A stretch of DNA of 64,000 nucleotides from Thamnidium elegans (lineage: Eukaryota; Mucoromycota; Mucoromycetes; Mucorales; Mucoraceae), in contig JAIXMG010000002.1 in assembly GCA_025201345.1 (NCBI GenBank), positions 434,001 to 498,000 on the forward strand. Direction: 5' to 3'. A model generated the notes under the pieces. It was not told the origin of the DNA and did not search any database. It saw only the letters and a program-made list of their open reading frames with translations. Position numbers and translations under genes: made by a program. Shown here in pieces: positions 11,548-21,760 of the stretch. Numbering within the stretch: position 1 is the first letter of the stretch; each line of letters begins with the position of its first letter.

Positions 11548-12858
11548 TCAAGTGTTGGATAACAGAGGAAAAAAAAAAAAAAAAAAATACAAAAGATTAG
11601 GTTTTCGGTAGTTATTATTATTATTAGTGCTGTAATTATTAGTAGTATTACTATTATAATTATTGCGAGGTTTTTGTGTACGATAGTCACTACGATTATT
11701 TCGTTTAGATTGAAAAATACCTCTATCCTCATCCCATTTTTTATTTCTACATTCAGCCTTTTTATGTCCAATCTTATCGCAATAAAAACAGTTATTATTA
11801 CTTCTTTGTCCAGAACTATTGTTGTTAGAACCTTGTTGTTGCTTTAATAAATTTAGAAGTAGTTGATTTTGTTTTTTAATTTCAATAACCGATAAATCCA
11901 TGGGATCATCGATAGCTGATGTTGTTGGGTTAAAACTATTTGTTGATTTACCATATTGTGTGGCAGACTCAAACGTTCGTGCACAATGAAACATACTTTC
12001 TAAATCAATGGGGTCTTTTAGTAATATATGTGCCCTAGCACGATCTTTCAATCCTCTTGCAAACTTATCCATAGCTTCATCTTCTGTGATATCTAATTCG
12101 AGTAATACATCTTGAAATTCTTTAATGTAATGTTGTACAGATGAAGTTTGTTTTAACTCAAATAATCTATCTCTTGTTGATTGTAATGTATACTTTGGTT
12201 TGAATTCCATATCCATACTAATTTTAAATACTTCCCAGTCGGATAAATCGTGAGAAGATCGTTGCGCCATACGGTAGTACCATAATCGAGCATGATCTGT
12301 TAATAATGATATCGCATAGGATACCCAACGCGCTCTTTCAAAATTATAAAAACTTAAATAATGTTCCACCGAAGTGTACCAATTATTTATTTTTGTAATA
12401 TCTCTACTACCATCATATGTAGGGGGGGTAGGAATTCGTACTTGATTACTGAATTGTTGTTGATGTTGTTGTGGTTGTTGCTGCTGTTGTTGTATAGCTG
12501 CAGAAATTAAACGTAAAACTTCTTCTTCAGAGAAAGTTTTATTACTTGTTGTTGTTGAATTATTTTCTGTATTCATTTCAATATCTTCTTCTATTACAGT
12601 GTTTTTATTTTTATTTTTATATACTTTGAATTGATCTATTAATGTTCTTGATCCTTGATATATTGTTACTTTTTCTGATTTTGTATAATTTATGTATGTT
12701 TTTGGTGTATCTATTAAAATTCCTCTGGATGTTATAAATTCCACTAATTCCTTTTGCTCTTCTGGTTTTAACTTTCTTTTTGCTGATTTAATTATTTCTT
12801 GAATGATGTGTGTCGGATGATCCAGTATTTCTTTCTGAATACAGTCGTCTGATGACAT
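11548..12858 (-). CDS. gag: Retrotransposon Gag with CCHC zinc knuckle
   Basis: A single 436-aa frame starting MSSDDCIQKE. The middle third (about residues 145-300) is a retrotransposon gag/capsid domain with the pattern NNWYTSVEHYL...ARLWYYRM...FKPKYTLQSTRDRL, typical of Ty3/gypsy-class Gag. A Gln-rich linker lies near residues 122-140. The zinc knuckle CFYCDKIGHKKAEC matches C-x2-C-x4-H-x4-C. The last residues read through a T/A homopolymer (FFFFFF) and may not be conserved. The frame has no internal stop, so the copy is young or under selection for supplying Gag. No pol frame follows on either strand inside the LTRs. Confidence 0.88.
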   Translation of the reverse strand: MSSDDCIQKEILDHPTHIIQEIIKSAKRKLKPEEQKELVEFITSRGILIDTPKTYINYTKSEKVTIYQGSRTLIDQFKVYKNKNKNTVIEEDIEMNTENNSTTTSNKTFSEEEVLRLISAAIQQQQQQPQQHQQQFSNQVRIPTPPTYDGSRDITKINNWYTSVEHYLSFYNFERARWVSYAISLLTDHARLWYYRMAQRSSHDLSDWEVFKISMDMEFKPKYTLQSTRDRLFELKQTSSVQHYIKEFQDVLLELDITEDEAMDKFARGLKDRARAHILLKDPIDLESMFHCARTFESATQYGKSTNSFNPTTSAIDDPMDLSVIEIKKQNQLLLNLLKQQQGSNNNSSGQRSNNNCFYCDKIGHKKAECRNKKWDEDRGIFQSKRNNRSDYRTQKPRNNYNSNTTNNYSTNNNNNYRKPNLLYFFFFFFPLLSNT

Positions 12859-12890
12859 TCACGATACTTAGTTAATTTGTGTTTTTAACT

Positions 12891-12903
12891 ACTGGTGCTA
12901 CCA
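12891..12903 (-). promoter_or_regulatory. Primer-binding site of the gag-only element
   Basis: On the minus strand TGGTAGCACCAGT begins 2 nt after the 5' LTR. TGGTAGC is the classic start of sites complementary to initiator tRNA-Met in Ty-type elements. The exact tRNA cannot be fixed without the host iMet sequence. Confidence 0.7.
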
Positions 12904-12905
12904 AT

Positions 12906-13046
12906 TGTCAGAGTTATTTTAATAGACAATACTTTTAGTTGTAAATATATAGTGGTAAAAAGATGACCTTTTATTGAGTTTATATTTTAAAGTAATTTAT
13001 ATCTAAATTGAAGTAGTACACAGCTTATTCTATTTTAGCTGTGACA
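12906..13046 (-). repeat. 5' LTR of the gag-only element
   Basis: 141 bp, direct repeat of 11374-11514 with no difference noticed by eye. Near-identity of the two LTRs implies recent insertion. Confidence 0.9.
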
Positions 13047-13049
13047 ATA

Positions 13050-13138
13050 ATAAAGATGGTCTTTTATTGAATTTATATTTTAAAGTAATTTATACTTAAT
13101 TTATAGCAGTACACAGCTTATTCAATTTTTGCTGTGAT
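13050..13138 (-). repeat. Older, truncated LTR of the same family
   Basis: This segment aligns with the last two thirds of the 141-bp LTR (shared blocks around TTTATATTTTAAAGTAATTTA and CAGTACACAGCTTATTC) but carries many substitutions and ends GCTGTGATTTAG. It directly abuts the young element, so the young copy probably landed next to or inside an older LTR. Confidence 0.75.
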
Positions 13139-14151
13139 TTAGTTAGAAATGATAAATTTAATTCGAGTAAAGGATTTTGTTGTGAATAGTGTTACAAATG
13201 GAGTCGTGGTTCTTTGTAATATGGATAGGAAGTAAGGTATAAAATAAAAGAAATTATTTTATAAGTTCAATAAATTGAAAGTGAGCACCAGGTTTATAGT
13301 TGTCCAACTAAGAGAATGTATTATATAAAGATATAATACGTAGAGAAATAAAATAAAAGAATAATAAGTTTTACAGAAAATTATATAATGAAAGAATATA
13401 ATTCAAGGGATCTTTATAAGTAAGAAATTGAAAAAAATAGAATATAAAATATAAGTGAAAAATAAGATGAGATTTATTTAATAATAAAAATTATGTGGTA
13501 TTTATATTCAAAGGTGTCGGTCAGGACATCCTTTGAATCTTGTAAAATATCTTTGATATCAGGAATAAATATGTTCCTTTTGATTCTAAGATGGTTGTAA
13601 TGGATAAACTTTCTAAACTAAATGTGTTGTTTTTGATCTAGTTGACTAATAATATAAATAAATTGATGTTTTTACAATCAGAAAGAACTAAAAGGTATTG
13701 TAAAATAAAAATAAGTAGATGGAGTAACATATCTGATGTTAAATGAAGGATAAACTTTGAATAATAGTGTAGAAGTATGATGTAAAAAGGATAATAAAGG
13801 ATAATTGACTCGAAAGTGTAACAGAAACTGAGATTAAGAATAAAAAGTAACTAATAAACTGAAATAAAAATGGAGAATAAAACAAAGAATAATTACACTA
13901 AAAGAAAAAGGGGTAATTTTGGTTCTGGAATTAAAAGTAATGAAAATGTGTAACAGAAGAAAATAAAAGAGACTTCTTGAAAAGTCATGTGATAATAAAC
14001 GGAGTGAAATAATAATTGTTCAGGTAAAGGTTTTAAAAATAGGACTTTAAACTTGTACGATATTCTTCGATTCGTAACAATAGTATAATAATTATTTGAG
14101 TACTGTAATAGTCGTAGTTGTTTTTTAATTCTTATTATTTTTTTTTAGTGT
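13139..14151. other. Gene-free, purine-skewed relic DNA
   Basis: No long open frame on either strand. The plus strand is strongly A/G-rich over most of the interval. It lies between two relics of the same LTR family and is probably decayed transposon sequence, but no coding similarity could be recognised in it. Confidence 0.4.
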
Positions 14152-14250
14152 GGTACAGATGAAGTTTGTTTTAATTCAAATAATCTGTTTCTTGTTGATT
14201 GTAACATAAATTTTGGTTTGAATTCCATATCCATATTTATTTTAAATAAT
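14152..14250 (-). pseudogene. Gag relic of the same LTR family
   Basis: About 100 bp closely parallels gag positions 12131-12230 (shared blocks around CAGATGAAGTTTGTTTTAA and TTTGGTTTGAATTCCATATC) with scattered substitutions. Nothing else of the element is recognisable beside it. Confidence 0.75.
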
Positions 14251-14310
14251 TCTTGGTACACCACCATTTGGTGCACTTCCAACAATAACAGGTACTTTAC
14301 ATGGAATCAA
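14251..14310. repeat. End fragment of the window's MITE family
   Basis: The stretch starting TAATTCTTGGTACACCACC and running to AACAGGTACTTTACATG matches the left ends of the MITE copies at 31287 and 45336. The rest of the element is missing. Confidence 0.65.
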
Positions 14311-14993
14311 GGAAGAGAATGTCTATTCAACAACAAAATATTCGTAATATTATGAATGTAAAGAAACCAAAAAAGTTACGTTCATCAATTGCTTTTATAT
14401 AGCTGTAAATATTTACAAGACGCATTTATGTGGTAATAAAACGCTGGTATACCTTTGATAATAAGTAATTATATGGCGTACACAATATTTAATTTTTGAA
14501 CAAAGTGCTCATGATCCAGGAAAAGTAGATATTATTATGACAGGTTTTGCCTTCAAAAACTTGAATCTGAGAAAATATATAAAAGCTGTACGTTTTTCTT
14601 GAGCGAGCCATCTATCTTTCTCTGGCAGATTTTAGACTACTTCGTACCAATTTTTCTGTCCCAGTAAATTTTAACCAGCCTTGATGGTCTTTTGTCTCAT
14701 TGTACTACTCGATAATTCGAGTCGGGCTGCTTGTTTCAATAGGGTTAAAAGAAATGTTTATTTAGGGCAGATATAAGAAACTTAGAGATAATTTCATAAA
14801 AAAAAAAATTACTTTTAATCCTATAATCTGTATAAAAGCATATTCATATAGTGACAATATTCTCAATCATTTTTAAAAGCAATGGTTGGCTTGAACAAGT
14901 GGGTACAATTATGGTAAATGTATGGTTTTAGTATATCTGCTTCTTTAGTCAAACTTGAAACTATGGAAGCCTAGCGACGATGTGCTAAAATAA
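14311..14993. other. Gene-free accessory DNA with short repeats
   Basis: No intact coding frame. A 26-nt segment at about 14491-14517 (AATTTTTGAACAAAGTGCTC...) recurs at 16726-16752, so parts derive from a repeated sequence. Short frames here are full of stops. Confidence 0.35.
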
Positions 14994-15700
14994 TTATAAT
15001 AAGTTATACATTTTGTATCCTATGTAAATTGAGCATTTTACCTTGAAACGTAATATGTTTTCAATGATTTTTTCGACATTAGTATACAATTGAGGAGAGC
15101 TTGGAAGTTTTAATATCTCGATTACATAGAAATTATAAGGATTTGTATTTTCGGGATCAAAGACCATGATATACAGTTCTATATCAAATCCATTAAATAC
15201 CATACCAAAAGTCTTGAACTCTTTCGTATCCTTGCACTTCATGATGCGAACATGCAGTTGTCTCTTAAGTGTTTCAGCAGTTCTAGCCCGATCTTCCTCT
15301 AATAATTGAAATGTGGTGTCTGGAGGTTTTATCTTGCCACAACCAACTTCTTGGTCATTAGCGACTAAAACAAAGTCTACTCGAATCCTTTTACCGGCAT
15401 TACTAGTTGGTAAGATCGAAGATTTTCCGATTTCGCTAGGACCTTGGTTTCCAACATTTCCGTAGTTGATGTATTGATTAATCACTGGATTTTTTCCTTT
15501 ATCGCCCTGTATGAAGAAAAGTAAATTAATACTCCATATTAGCTCACAATATTCATTTATTATTACCTTTGAGTTCGTATTTTTAATCAAGGGGCCCAAT
15601 TAGTCTTTCATTTTGCTCTTGACACAAGAAAGATTCCTAATATCCTTGATAGCTACTTCGTAATTTGCTCTTATTCTTTTATTTCTTGGTGAATTTACTG
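14994..15700 (-). pseudogene. Broken member of a Mucoromycota PD-(D/E)XK-like gene family
   Basis: Coding-like sequence on the minus strand with one intron at 15507-15566. An in-frame TAA at 15600-15602 separates the upstream part (about 15603-15700, containing SPRNKRIRANYEVAIKDIRN) from the downstream part (14994-15599). The core reads VDFVL...EVGCGKIKPP, then FKTFGMVFNGFDIELYIM, a layout shared with the two related genes in this window. In the best-preserved relative (32402-33508) the equivalent motif is PDA...GFGEVK, matching PD-(D/E)-x-K; here the acidic residue is replaced by Lys (GKIK). A MITE lies just upstream at 15817. The nuclease-fold assignment is inference from motifs; the nonsense codon is directly visible. 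Confidence 0.65.
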
Positions 15701-15816
15701 CCTGAACTGTTTTTTTTGTTTTTTGAAGGATTCATAATCTCATAATCGAGGCGGATTGTTATTGAAGTATTTGAAATTCGGCTTACTGGGGAGTCTTATT
15801 TTCTTGTCAATATCAA

Positions 15817-16180
15817 GGTTAATTCTTGGCGCACCACCATTTACCACCACCAGTGCCAATTTAGGGAAATTCCTGGTACACCACCATATCATAGTGAAGA
15901 TCTTTTTGAAATATTTAAACATTTGATTATATAAAAGGCACTTGTTTGTATATGAATTCATTGTTTAAAAAAAAAGGAAAGGAAAAAAAAAGGATGGAAT
16001 AAATAGGTGATTTTAATCATGATAAAATGAGGGTGTATTCAACCATGATAAAAAGGATTTATTTAATCATCGTGATATTTATATTGCAATTTCCATAAAG
16101 TCGTTTTTACATATAACGTACCTGTTATTGTTGGAAGTGCACCAAAAAATTACGTCTTAAATTGACACTGGTGGTGTACC
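15817..16180 (-). mobile_element. MITE, copy A
   Basis: About 364 bp in inverse orientation to the copy at 45336-45698. It starts with the shared TIR GGTTAATTCTTGG and keeps the internal blocks (for example AATTCATTGTTTAA, TTATTTAATCATC). The far end reads GACACTGGTGGTGTACC and lacks the terminal part of the TIR, so it is truncated or belongs to a subfamily with different ends. No matching target duplication was found. Confidence 0.7.
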
Positions 16181-16757
16181 TATTTTTAGACCTCTGTAGC
16201 ATGTAAGTTTCTTTTTTTTTTTCTTCAAGAGAAGGAATCCAGGTACAACTTATTTTATTTTATTTTTCGCATACTTGTGGCAATTATTGAATAATCTGGT
16301 GCTCAACTCCTACTTTGGTACCATTTAAGCGTTTATTTCTGGGTCCTTGTTGAAACCAGCGATGAAGGTATCTGTCAAAATTATTAATCCTGCATGTATG
16401 ATATTGCTCCAAAATTACTAAATCATGTTCATCACTTTAGAAGCATGATTATGTACAGCCAATTTTGAAAATAGGACAGCTTATTTTCTTCCGCTGTATA
16501 TCCGAAAGCATATTGTTCCTTGTACATTCTGAAGTTGCTGCTTTGGTTCACCTTTCTCTTGGATAACAAATCGATATACCACCACCATAGCTCTTTAAAT
16601 AATATACTGTTAAACATAATAAATAGATTTCATATCCTTATCTGTATTCTTTCTTCTCATGGAACATCTCTATAGTTCATATAGCGGAAAAATCCATATC
16701 TATTGAAATTCAGCGCACACAACAGTTAATTTTTGAACAAAGTGCTCATGAATATGG
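16181..16757. other. Gene-free accessory DNA
   Basis: Only short frames interrupted by stops are present. The last part repeats the 26-nt segment seen at about 14491-14517. No function visible. Confidence 0.35.
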
Positions 16758-16822
16758 TTGTCTGATGACATTCGCAATACTTAGTTATTTTGTGTTTTTA
16801 ACTTCTTGTGCTACCAATTGTA
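16758..16822 (-). repeat. Relic of the LTR element's leader and primer-site region
   Basis: This 65-bp stretch matches 12845-12907 (gag start codon region, leader and primer-binding site) with about eight substitutions, including TGTGCTACCAATTGT at the primer-site end. It marks an older insertion from which LTR and gag are gone. Confidence 0.7.
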
Positions 16823-16939
16823 ATTAGAATAAGAAATAACTTATTTATTAAAATTATGCTTTTTTTTTTCATTTATTTTTTAAACGATAAAAAAAGACAA
16901 GAGAGGGGGGAATATTGCTTCAAAGTAAACGAACGTATA

Positions 16940-19900
16940 TTATAAACCATAAGTTAAAGGTCTTTCCAAAATTTCACGAACAATAGAAGAAGCACCTTCT
17001 GTAGGTGTTCTAACCGTAAGTCGATACATCTATACACAAATAAAAAAAAACATCAGTAACTTTTTTTTTATATCTTTTTTTTTTCGCTTACATTTTGCTC
17101 CAAGTTCGGTTCCAGCCGTAATAAAATACCAATCTTTCCACCTTGTTTACCAGCATCCATAATACCAGCACCTACAAAGTTATTAGGATTTGGATCAACA
17201 CCAATCAATAACCCAATGCCAAATCCTTGAAGTATAGAAGCAGCCGTTGAAAGTTGTATAGGCGCCTCACTCTTAAAGATCACTTGGTTCTCACGAGGAG
17301 GTCCTCCAATTTGATTCCAACGTTTGAAGAAGTTTGTTCCGTCCATGGTTGTAATAGGCTCTTGGAATTTAGTTAAAACAACTGGAAGTTTCAAGTGAAG
17401 TACTTGTGTCTCAGGTCCCACAGTATATGATACAAATACTTCGGGTGAGTTAGCAAATACATCCAAACACTCAATTGTAATAAGTCGCTGCACTTGAGAT
17501 CCAGCCGAAAGAAAGTTACTAGACGTATCTAATGGCGTAAGGTTTGTTGTTAATCCATCTACAGGAGTGATAACAACATTGACATCCGACATGATATATT
17601 GTGTCTTATTTGTCAAATATAAAGCAAGACGACCTTGACTACCATGGTACTCAGAATTGACAAGGACACGCATTTGGGAATCTTCAAACAATACACCTTC
17701 CTTATTATATTGCAAAAGATTGTAACCGAGTTCATAACCTGAAGCTAATGGTGTATCGGTGGGAATATTTAATATTTGCAATGGTGGTGGTGCTGGTGTG
17801 GTATCTAAAGAGAGGTCATTAAAGTTGAGCAAATCTGGTTCTTCAGAAAGAATGTGATTCGTTTGAGTAGAGGCAAGAGGCATGGTGTTAGAGCGTGTTG
17901 GCATAGCAGAAGAGGATTTAGGAGAGGACGTGGATGCATGGTGCACATTATCAACAGAACTTGATCGAACAGAGACCATACGCTTTAAACTATCTTGACG
18001 TTCCATATTAGCTTCACGGCCACCAATTACCCAAACACGCTTATCTTCCGTATCACCTTGCTTTTGATTCAATTTAAGTAAAAGAGTTGATTCTCTTTCT
18101 GGGAATGGAGGCATTTCCTCACATACTGTTTGAAGCAAATCATCTGTAGGCATAGTTGAAATAGAAAAGTATTCACAAGCACGTTGTTGAAGTTCAGCAT
18201 CCAAAACATATCTGTATTGATTAAGCACAGGTAAAATATGACCCTTAATCTCAGGGAAAAGATTTACAAATTTAACATATGTGGTCATAAGCAAAGCTCT
18301 TGTTTGAAGTGAGCAAAGATTAAATTTGGCATGTACAGCATTAAATTGTTCAATAGGACTGCAACCATTGATATTAGCAATTAAGTGACCAAATTCACCA
18401 AGGATATATCCACCCACTTTGACCATGGTTTCATTGTATTGAGGAGAGCCAAGATAATTTAATACAGTTTTAGCAGCATATTCTTGCAACTCTTCGTTGT
18501 TGGTAACAATCTGTACTACACGGAACCAAACCTCTTCACCTACTTGTTCACCAGCAGTTGAAATCAATTGCAGAATAATATCAACATACCAAGAATAAGT
18601 GGATGCAAACTTTTCTGCTAAAATAGCGATTTTCAGAACCATTTCTTCTCTCATAGCGTAATCAGCTACTTGCAAGTATCTTAATAATTCCGAAACTACA
18701 ATTTTAGCATTGGATGTATCACACATAGAATACAATAAATCTAAACCACGTCTTCTGACACTGATATCTTTATCACGAAGTGACAATAAAATCGTTTCTT
18801 GATGTCTTTTAATTGGCTCTAATGAATCAACACAAGCTGCTAAATGTGCCATTGTTTCTAAACCAAGATATCTAACATTAGTCTCTTTACTGGAAATAAA
18901 ACGGCCTAATAATGCTGCTGCTTGAGCACAGATAGTTGAGTTGCTATCGAGATGAATAGCAAGATTAATAGCTTCAAATAAAACTGCATTTTGTGCGTTA
19001 CTGTGTTGAACGTTTTTAGGTGTATCCTGAGAATTGGTAATAATAATCTGTAAAAGTTCGCTGATATCAGAGCGTAATTTAACATCATCTACAAAAAAAA
19101 TAAAAAAATAAGTAAGTAAATAAATAAAAAACGCCAGTTATATATATTACCTGGAGGAGGGTAATATTGAAGAAGACGAAGACACTTGACTTGTAACCAA
19201 GGTGTAGGTACTTTGTAGTAAATATAATCCATACTATAATCACGTTCAACTAAAATCTATAATACAACTAAATACAACATATCGAAATAAAATCACTTGT
19301 GATCTTACCCTCTTTAAACGATAAACAGCCTTTTCGTAACATCCACTATACTCGACAGGGAAACTTTGGGATAAAGCAAGAACCAACGTGGTAACACTAA
19401 GCGCAACGCCCTAAATGAGCTGGTTAAAAATCCAATTGAATCCACTAAAGAAAAACACACACTTACCAAGTCATATTCATCCATTAAAGAAATAATTCTA
19501 TCTGCCCAATCTGTAACAGGAATAACATCAGGATGTTTACGGAATAAACGTAACAATGTCAATGCAGCCTTCTTTTTAACAAAACTCTTGGATGTTCTAT
19601 TATTAAAAAAGAAGAGTTAATAAAAAAATTGCATACAAATATATAAAAAAGGAATTGCAGATATTTACGGCGAAATTAATAAACGGTGTACGTCCACAGC
19701 AAGACTTTCAGCCATCTCTCGGCCACCAATATTTGCAATAGCATGTAAAGCTAAACAATTGTTAATCTCGTTCATGTCGTCCAAATCCTTCTTTGTTGAG
19801 TTTACAACAAGTCGTACAAGGTCACTATTTTCATGAAATAATAAAGTAACTGCCAAATAACCCTACAAAAAACCTTTTTTTTTAGTAAACATATTTTATA

Positions 19901-20359
19901 ATATTTCTTATATATTACTTTACAATTTGTTTCTCGCTATACTTTTGACTGGAAATAAGATTAACTGCTTCAAGATGACCAAAGTCAATATCCCAACCGA
20001 GAATATACATGTATAATAATTTGCAGACATATTTCTTTTTTTGATATCCGTTCAAGTTTCCCTCTTTTTTTTTGTTGAGTTTTAGTTTATCATTCGTCTC
20101 TGTATATCAAGTTGTTTTTTACCTTTGAATTTAGAACGGATATTAGCCATTTCTTTATTAATTCGTTTTTCTTCCAATTCTCGAACACGACCTACAATGG
20201 TATTAATATAAGCTGTTGTGGTAACTAAAATAGTAACTGTACATACATTTTCGAATATCGGCTACAAAAAGTATATAATAATTAGTTGAAGGTTTATTTA
20301 AAAGAAACACGTTCATATATATTACCAATAAATACCGTCAAACCACGCATAGCACTCAT
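16940..20359 (-). CDS. APL3: AP-2 adaptor complex subunit alpha
   Basis: Ten exons: 20326-20359, 20247-20261, 20123-20191, 19924-20063, 19669-19862, 19467-19596, 19309-19410, 19151-19256, 17092-19088, 16940-17029 (958 aa, close to the usual 940-980). The N-terminus [17 protein letters not shown] identifies alpha rather than gamma adaptin. The trunk has adaptin landmarks [15 protein letters not shown], [14 protein letters not shown] and [10 protein letters not shown]; a Ser/Thr-rich hinge (about residues 560-690) leads to the ear with [11 protein letters not shown] and the final YRLTVRTP strand in exon 10. Alpha builds the clathrin adaptor for plasma-membrane endocytosis. Exon 2 is only 15 nt, and omitting it deletes exactly five codons (ADIRK region), so its use should be checked in RNA. 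Divergent from the RNase P gene. Confidence 0.95.
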
Positions 20360-20720
20360 GATGGAGATGATGAAAGAAATAAAGGAAAAAAAGAGAACCT
20401 GTACCAAAGCATGGTTAAATAAGCGGTTGTTTAAAAAGTAAACCCCGTTTGAGGCAACTTTTTGCTTTTTTTTATAAGGGCACACAATACGATCGTAAAT
20501 TATTTACTAAAGCGATCAGTAGGGCTTCAATTGAGAGCGAAATAATTGGTTTGTAGTCTGACAACGCTTGCGTATAAAATATATGGATCAATTGAAGCTA
20601 GAATAGTACAACTGTTCATTTGAATTGGTTACTGTTTTTGTTTTGTGCGGTAAATCAATAAGTATCTTATATATCTCCATAAGCCACAGTTGTTCTTTTT
20701 CCTTTACATTACTAAAAAAA
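20360..20720. promoter_or_regulatory. Bidirectional promoter region (AP-2 alpha / RNase P p30)
   Basis: 361 bp separate the two divergent start codons. An 11-bp perfect inverted repeat, GCTTCAATTGA at about 20523-20533 and TCAATTGAAGC at about 20587-20597, lies in the middle and is a candidate shared control site. Confidence 0.5.
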
Positions 20721-20852
20721 ATGTACTGCGATCTTAATATACCATGTTCATCTAATCCCGATCGTGCTTCAGTTGATAAACTAAAGCTAATCTTGTCGCG
20801 ATTAGCACAATGTATTTGCTTTAATAAGATAGTTTTATTTCCTTTCTTCTGA

Positions 20853-20893
<41 letters not shown>

Positions 20894-21725
20894 TTTAGTT
20901 CAAGAATGTACAGCTGCTTTAAACTTTACAATGGAAGGAAAAGTAGGTACTTTATTTATTTGTAGTCAAAATGTTCATTTATTTATTTTAATTTTATTAG
21001 AAAATTCCAACCGTATCAGAAAAATATGATATTGCTATCGAGCCATTAAATTGCCAGTTTCCCTTGACAATCTTGACTCGTGTTACCATCGATACAAATG
21101 AACCTTTACAACAAGTATGCATAATTTTTCCTTTTTTTTTTCTTTTTTTTTTTCTAAATTAGATGATAGGGTATAATTCAACAATTAAGAAAAGAGTTTG
21201 ATTTAATCGCGTTAAGAACAAGTAACTTGAGCATATTTAAAGAAGCTTGTGCATCTTACGATATTGATATTATTTCACTTTCTTGTACTGAACGTATGTC
21301 ATTTGAATTAAATTCAGTCGATATAAATAAAGCATTAGAAAGACATGTGTTTTTCGAATTATGCTATGCTAATGCTATTAGAGGTAATATATTAGATGTT
21401 TAAAATATTACACAGTGCTAACATTAAATTTTTTTAGATGTTCAAGCTAGAACGTATACAATGCAAGTCGCAAAGCAATTATTCGAGTACGGTCATGGAA
21501 AAAAATTGATTATCTCTAGTGAAGCTGAGATTGTATCCGAACTTCGTAATCCTGCTGATGTATTTTACTTGTAAGATTTATAGTTCTTTATTGACCATAT
21601 ATTCGCTAACTAACTATCTATACTCTAGTGCCAAATCCATTGGGTTACCTAATGATAAAGCAAAATTCACTGTAGAAAAGAATTGTGAGCAATTGTTAAA
21701 TATCGCACGAAATAAAAAAGATTAG
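20721..21725 (+). CDS. RPP1: RNase P/MRP protein subunit p30 (Rpp1)
   Basis: Six exons: 20721-20811, 20899-20942, 21001-21114, 21170-21383, 21438-21570, 21629-21725 (230 aa; family members are usually 260-300). The protein is a TIM-barrel-like subunit of nuclear RNase P and RNase MRP that supports tRNA 5' maturation and rRNA processing. Landmarks are the N-terminal MYCDLNIP strand, ILTRVTID, DIISLSCTERMSFEL, FELCYANAIRD, KKLIISSEAE and FAKSIGLP. The first intron contains an uninterrupted T34 run (20856-20889). The exon-4 acceptor at 21168-21169 was chosen because an upstream AG would bring an in-frame stop. Its 3' end converges on the carrier gene with 35 bp between stop codons. Confidence 0.9.
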
Positions 21726-21760
21726 GTTTATTATGAAATAAAATACTGCATCCGTTATTA

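Larger units (their letters stand above)
11374..13046 (-). mobile_element. Complete gag-only (non-autonomous) LTR retrotransposon
   Basis: A 1,673-bp element transcribed on the minus strand. Two 141-bp LTRs (11374-11514 and 12906-13046) match by eye along their length and have TGTCA...TGACA ends. They enclose a single gag frame and no protease, reverse transcriptase, RNase H or integrase. A primer-binding site lies 2 nt inside the 5' LTR (12891-12903) and a polypurine tract abuts the 3' LTR (11518-11527). Flanking ATAA at 11370-11373 and 13047-13050 is a likely 4-bp target-site duplication. All parts for reverse transcription in trans are present, so it is best described as a TR-GAG-type element needing an autonomous partner. 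It sits 76 bp downstream of tRNA-Thr. Confidence 0.9.

Noticed and set aside
11374..13046. Hidden pol genes inside the LTR element
   Set aside because: I read both strands between the LTRs; there is no D-T/S-G protease, YxDD reverse transcriptase or integrase motif, and too little space.
15740..15961. Minus-strand frame of 73 codons
   Set aside because: Most of it is read-through of MITE copy A; only the last part may be a relic exon of the neighbouring pseudogene.
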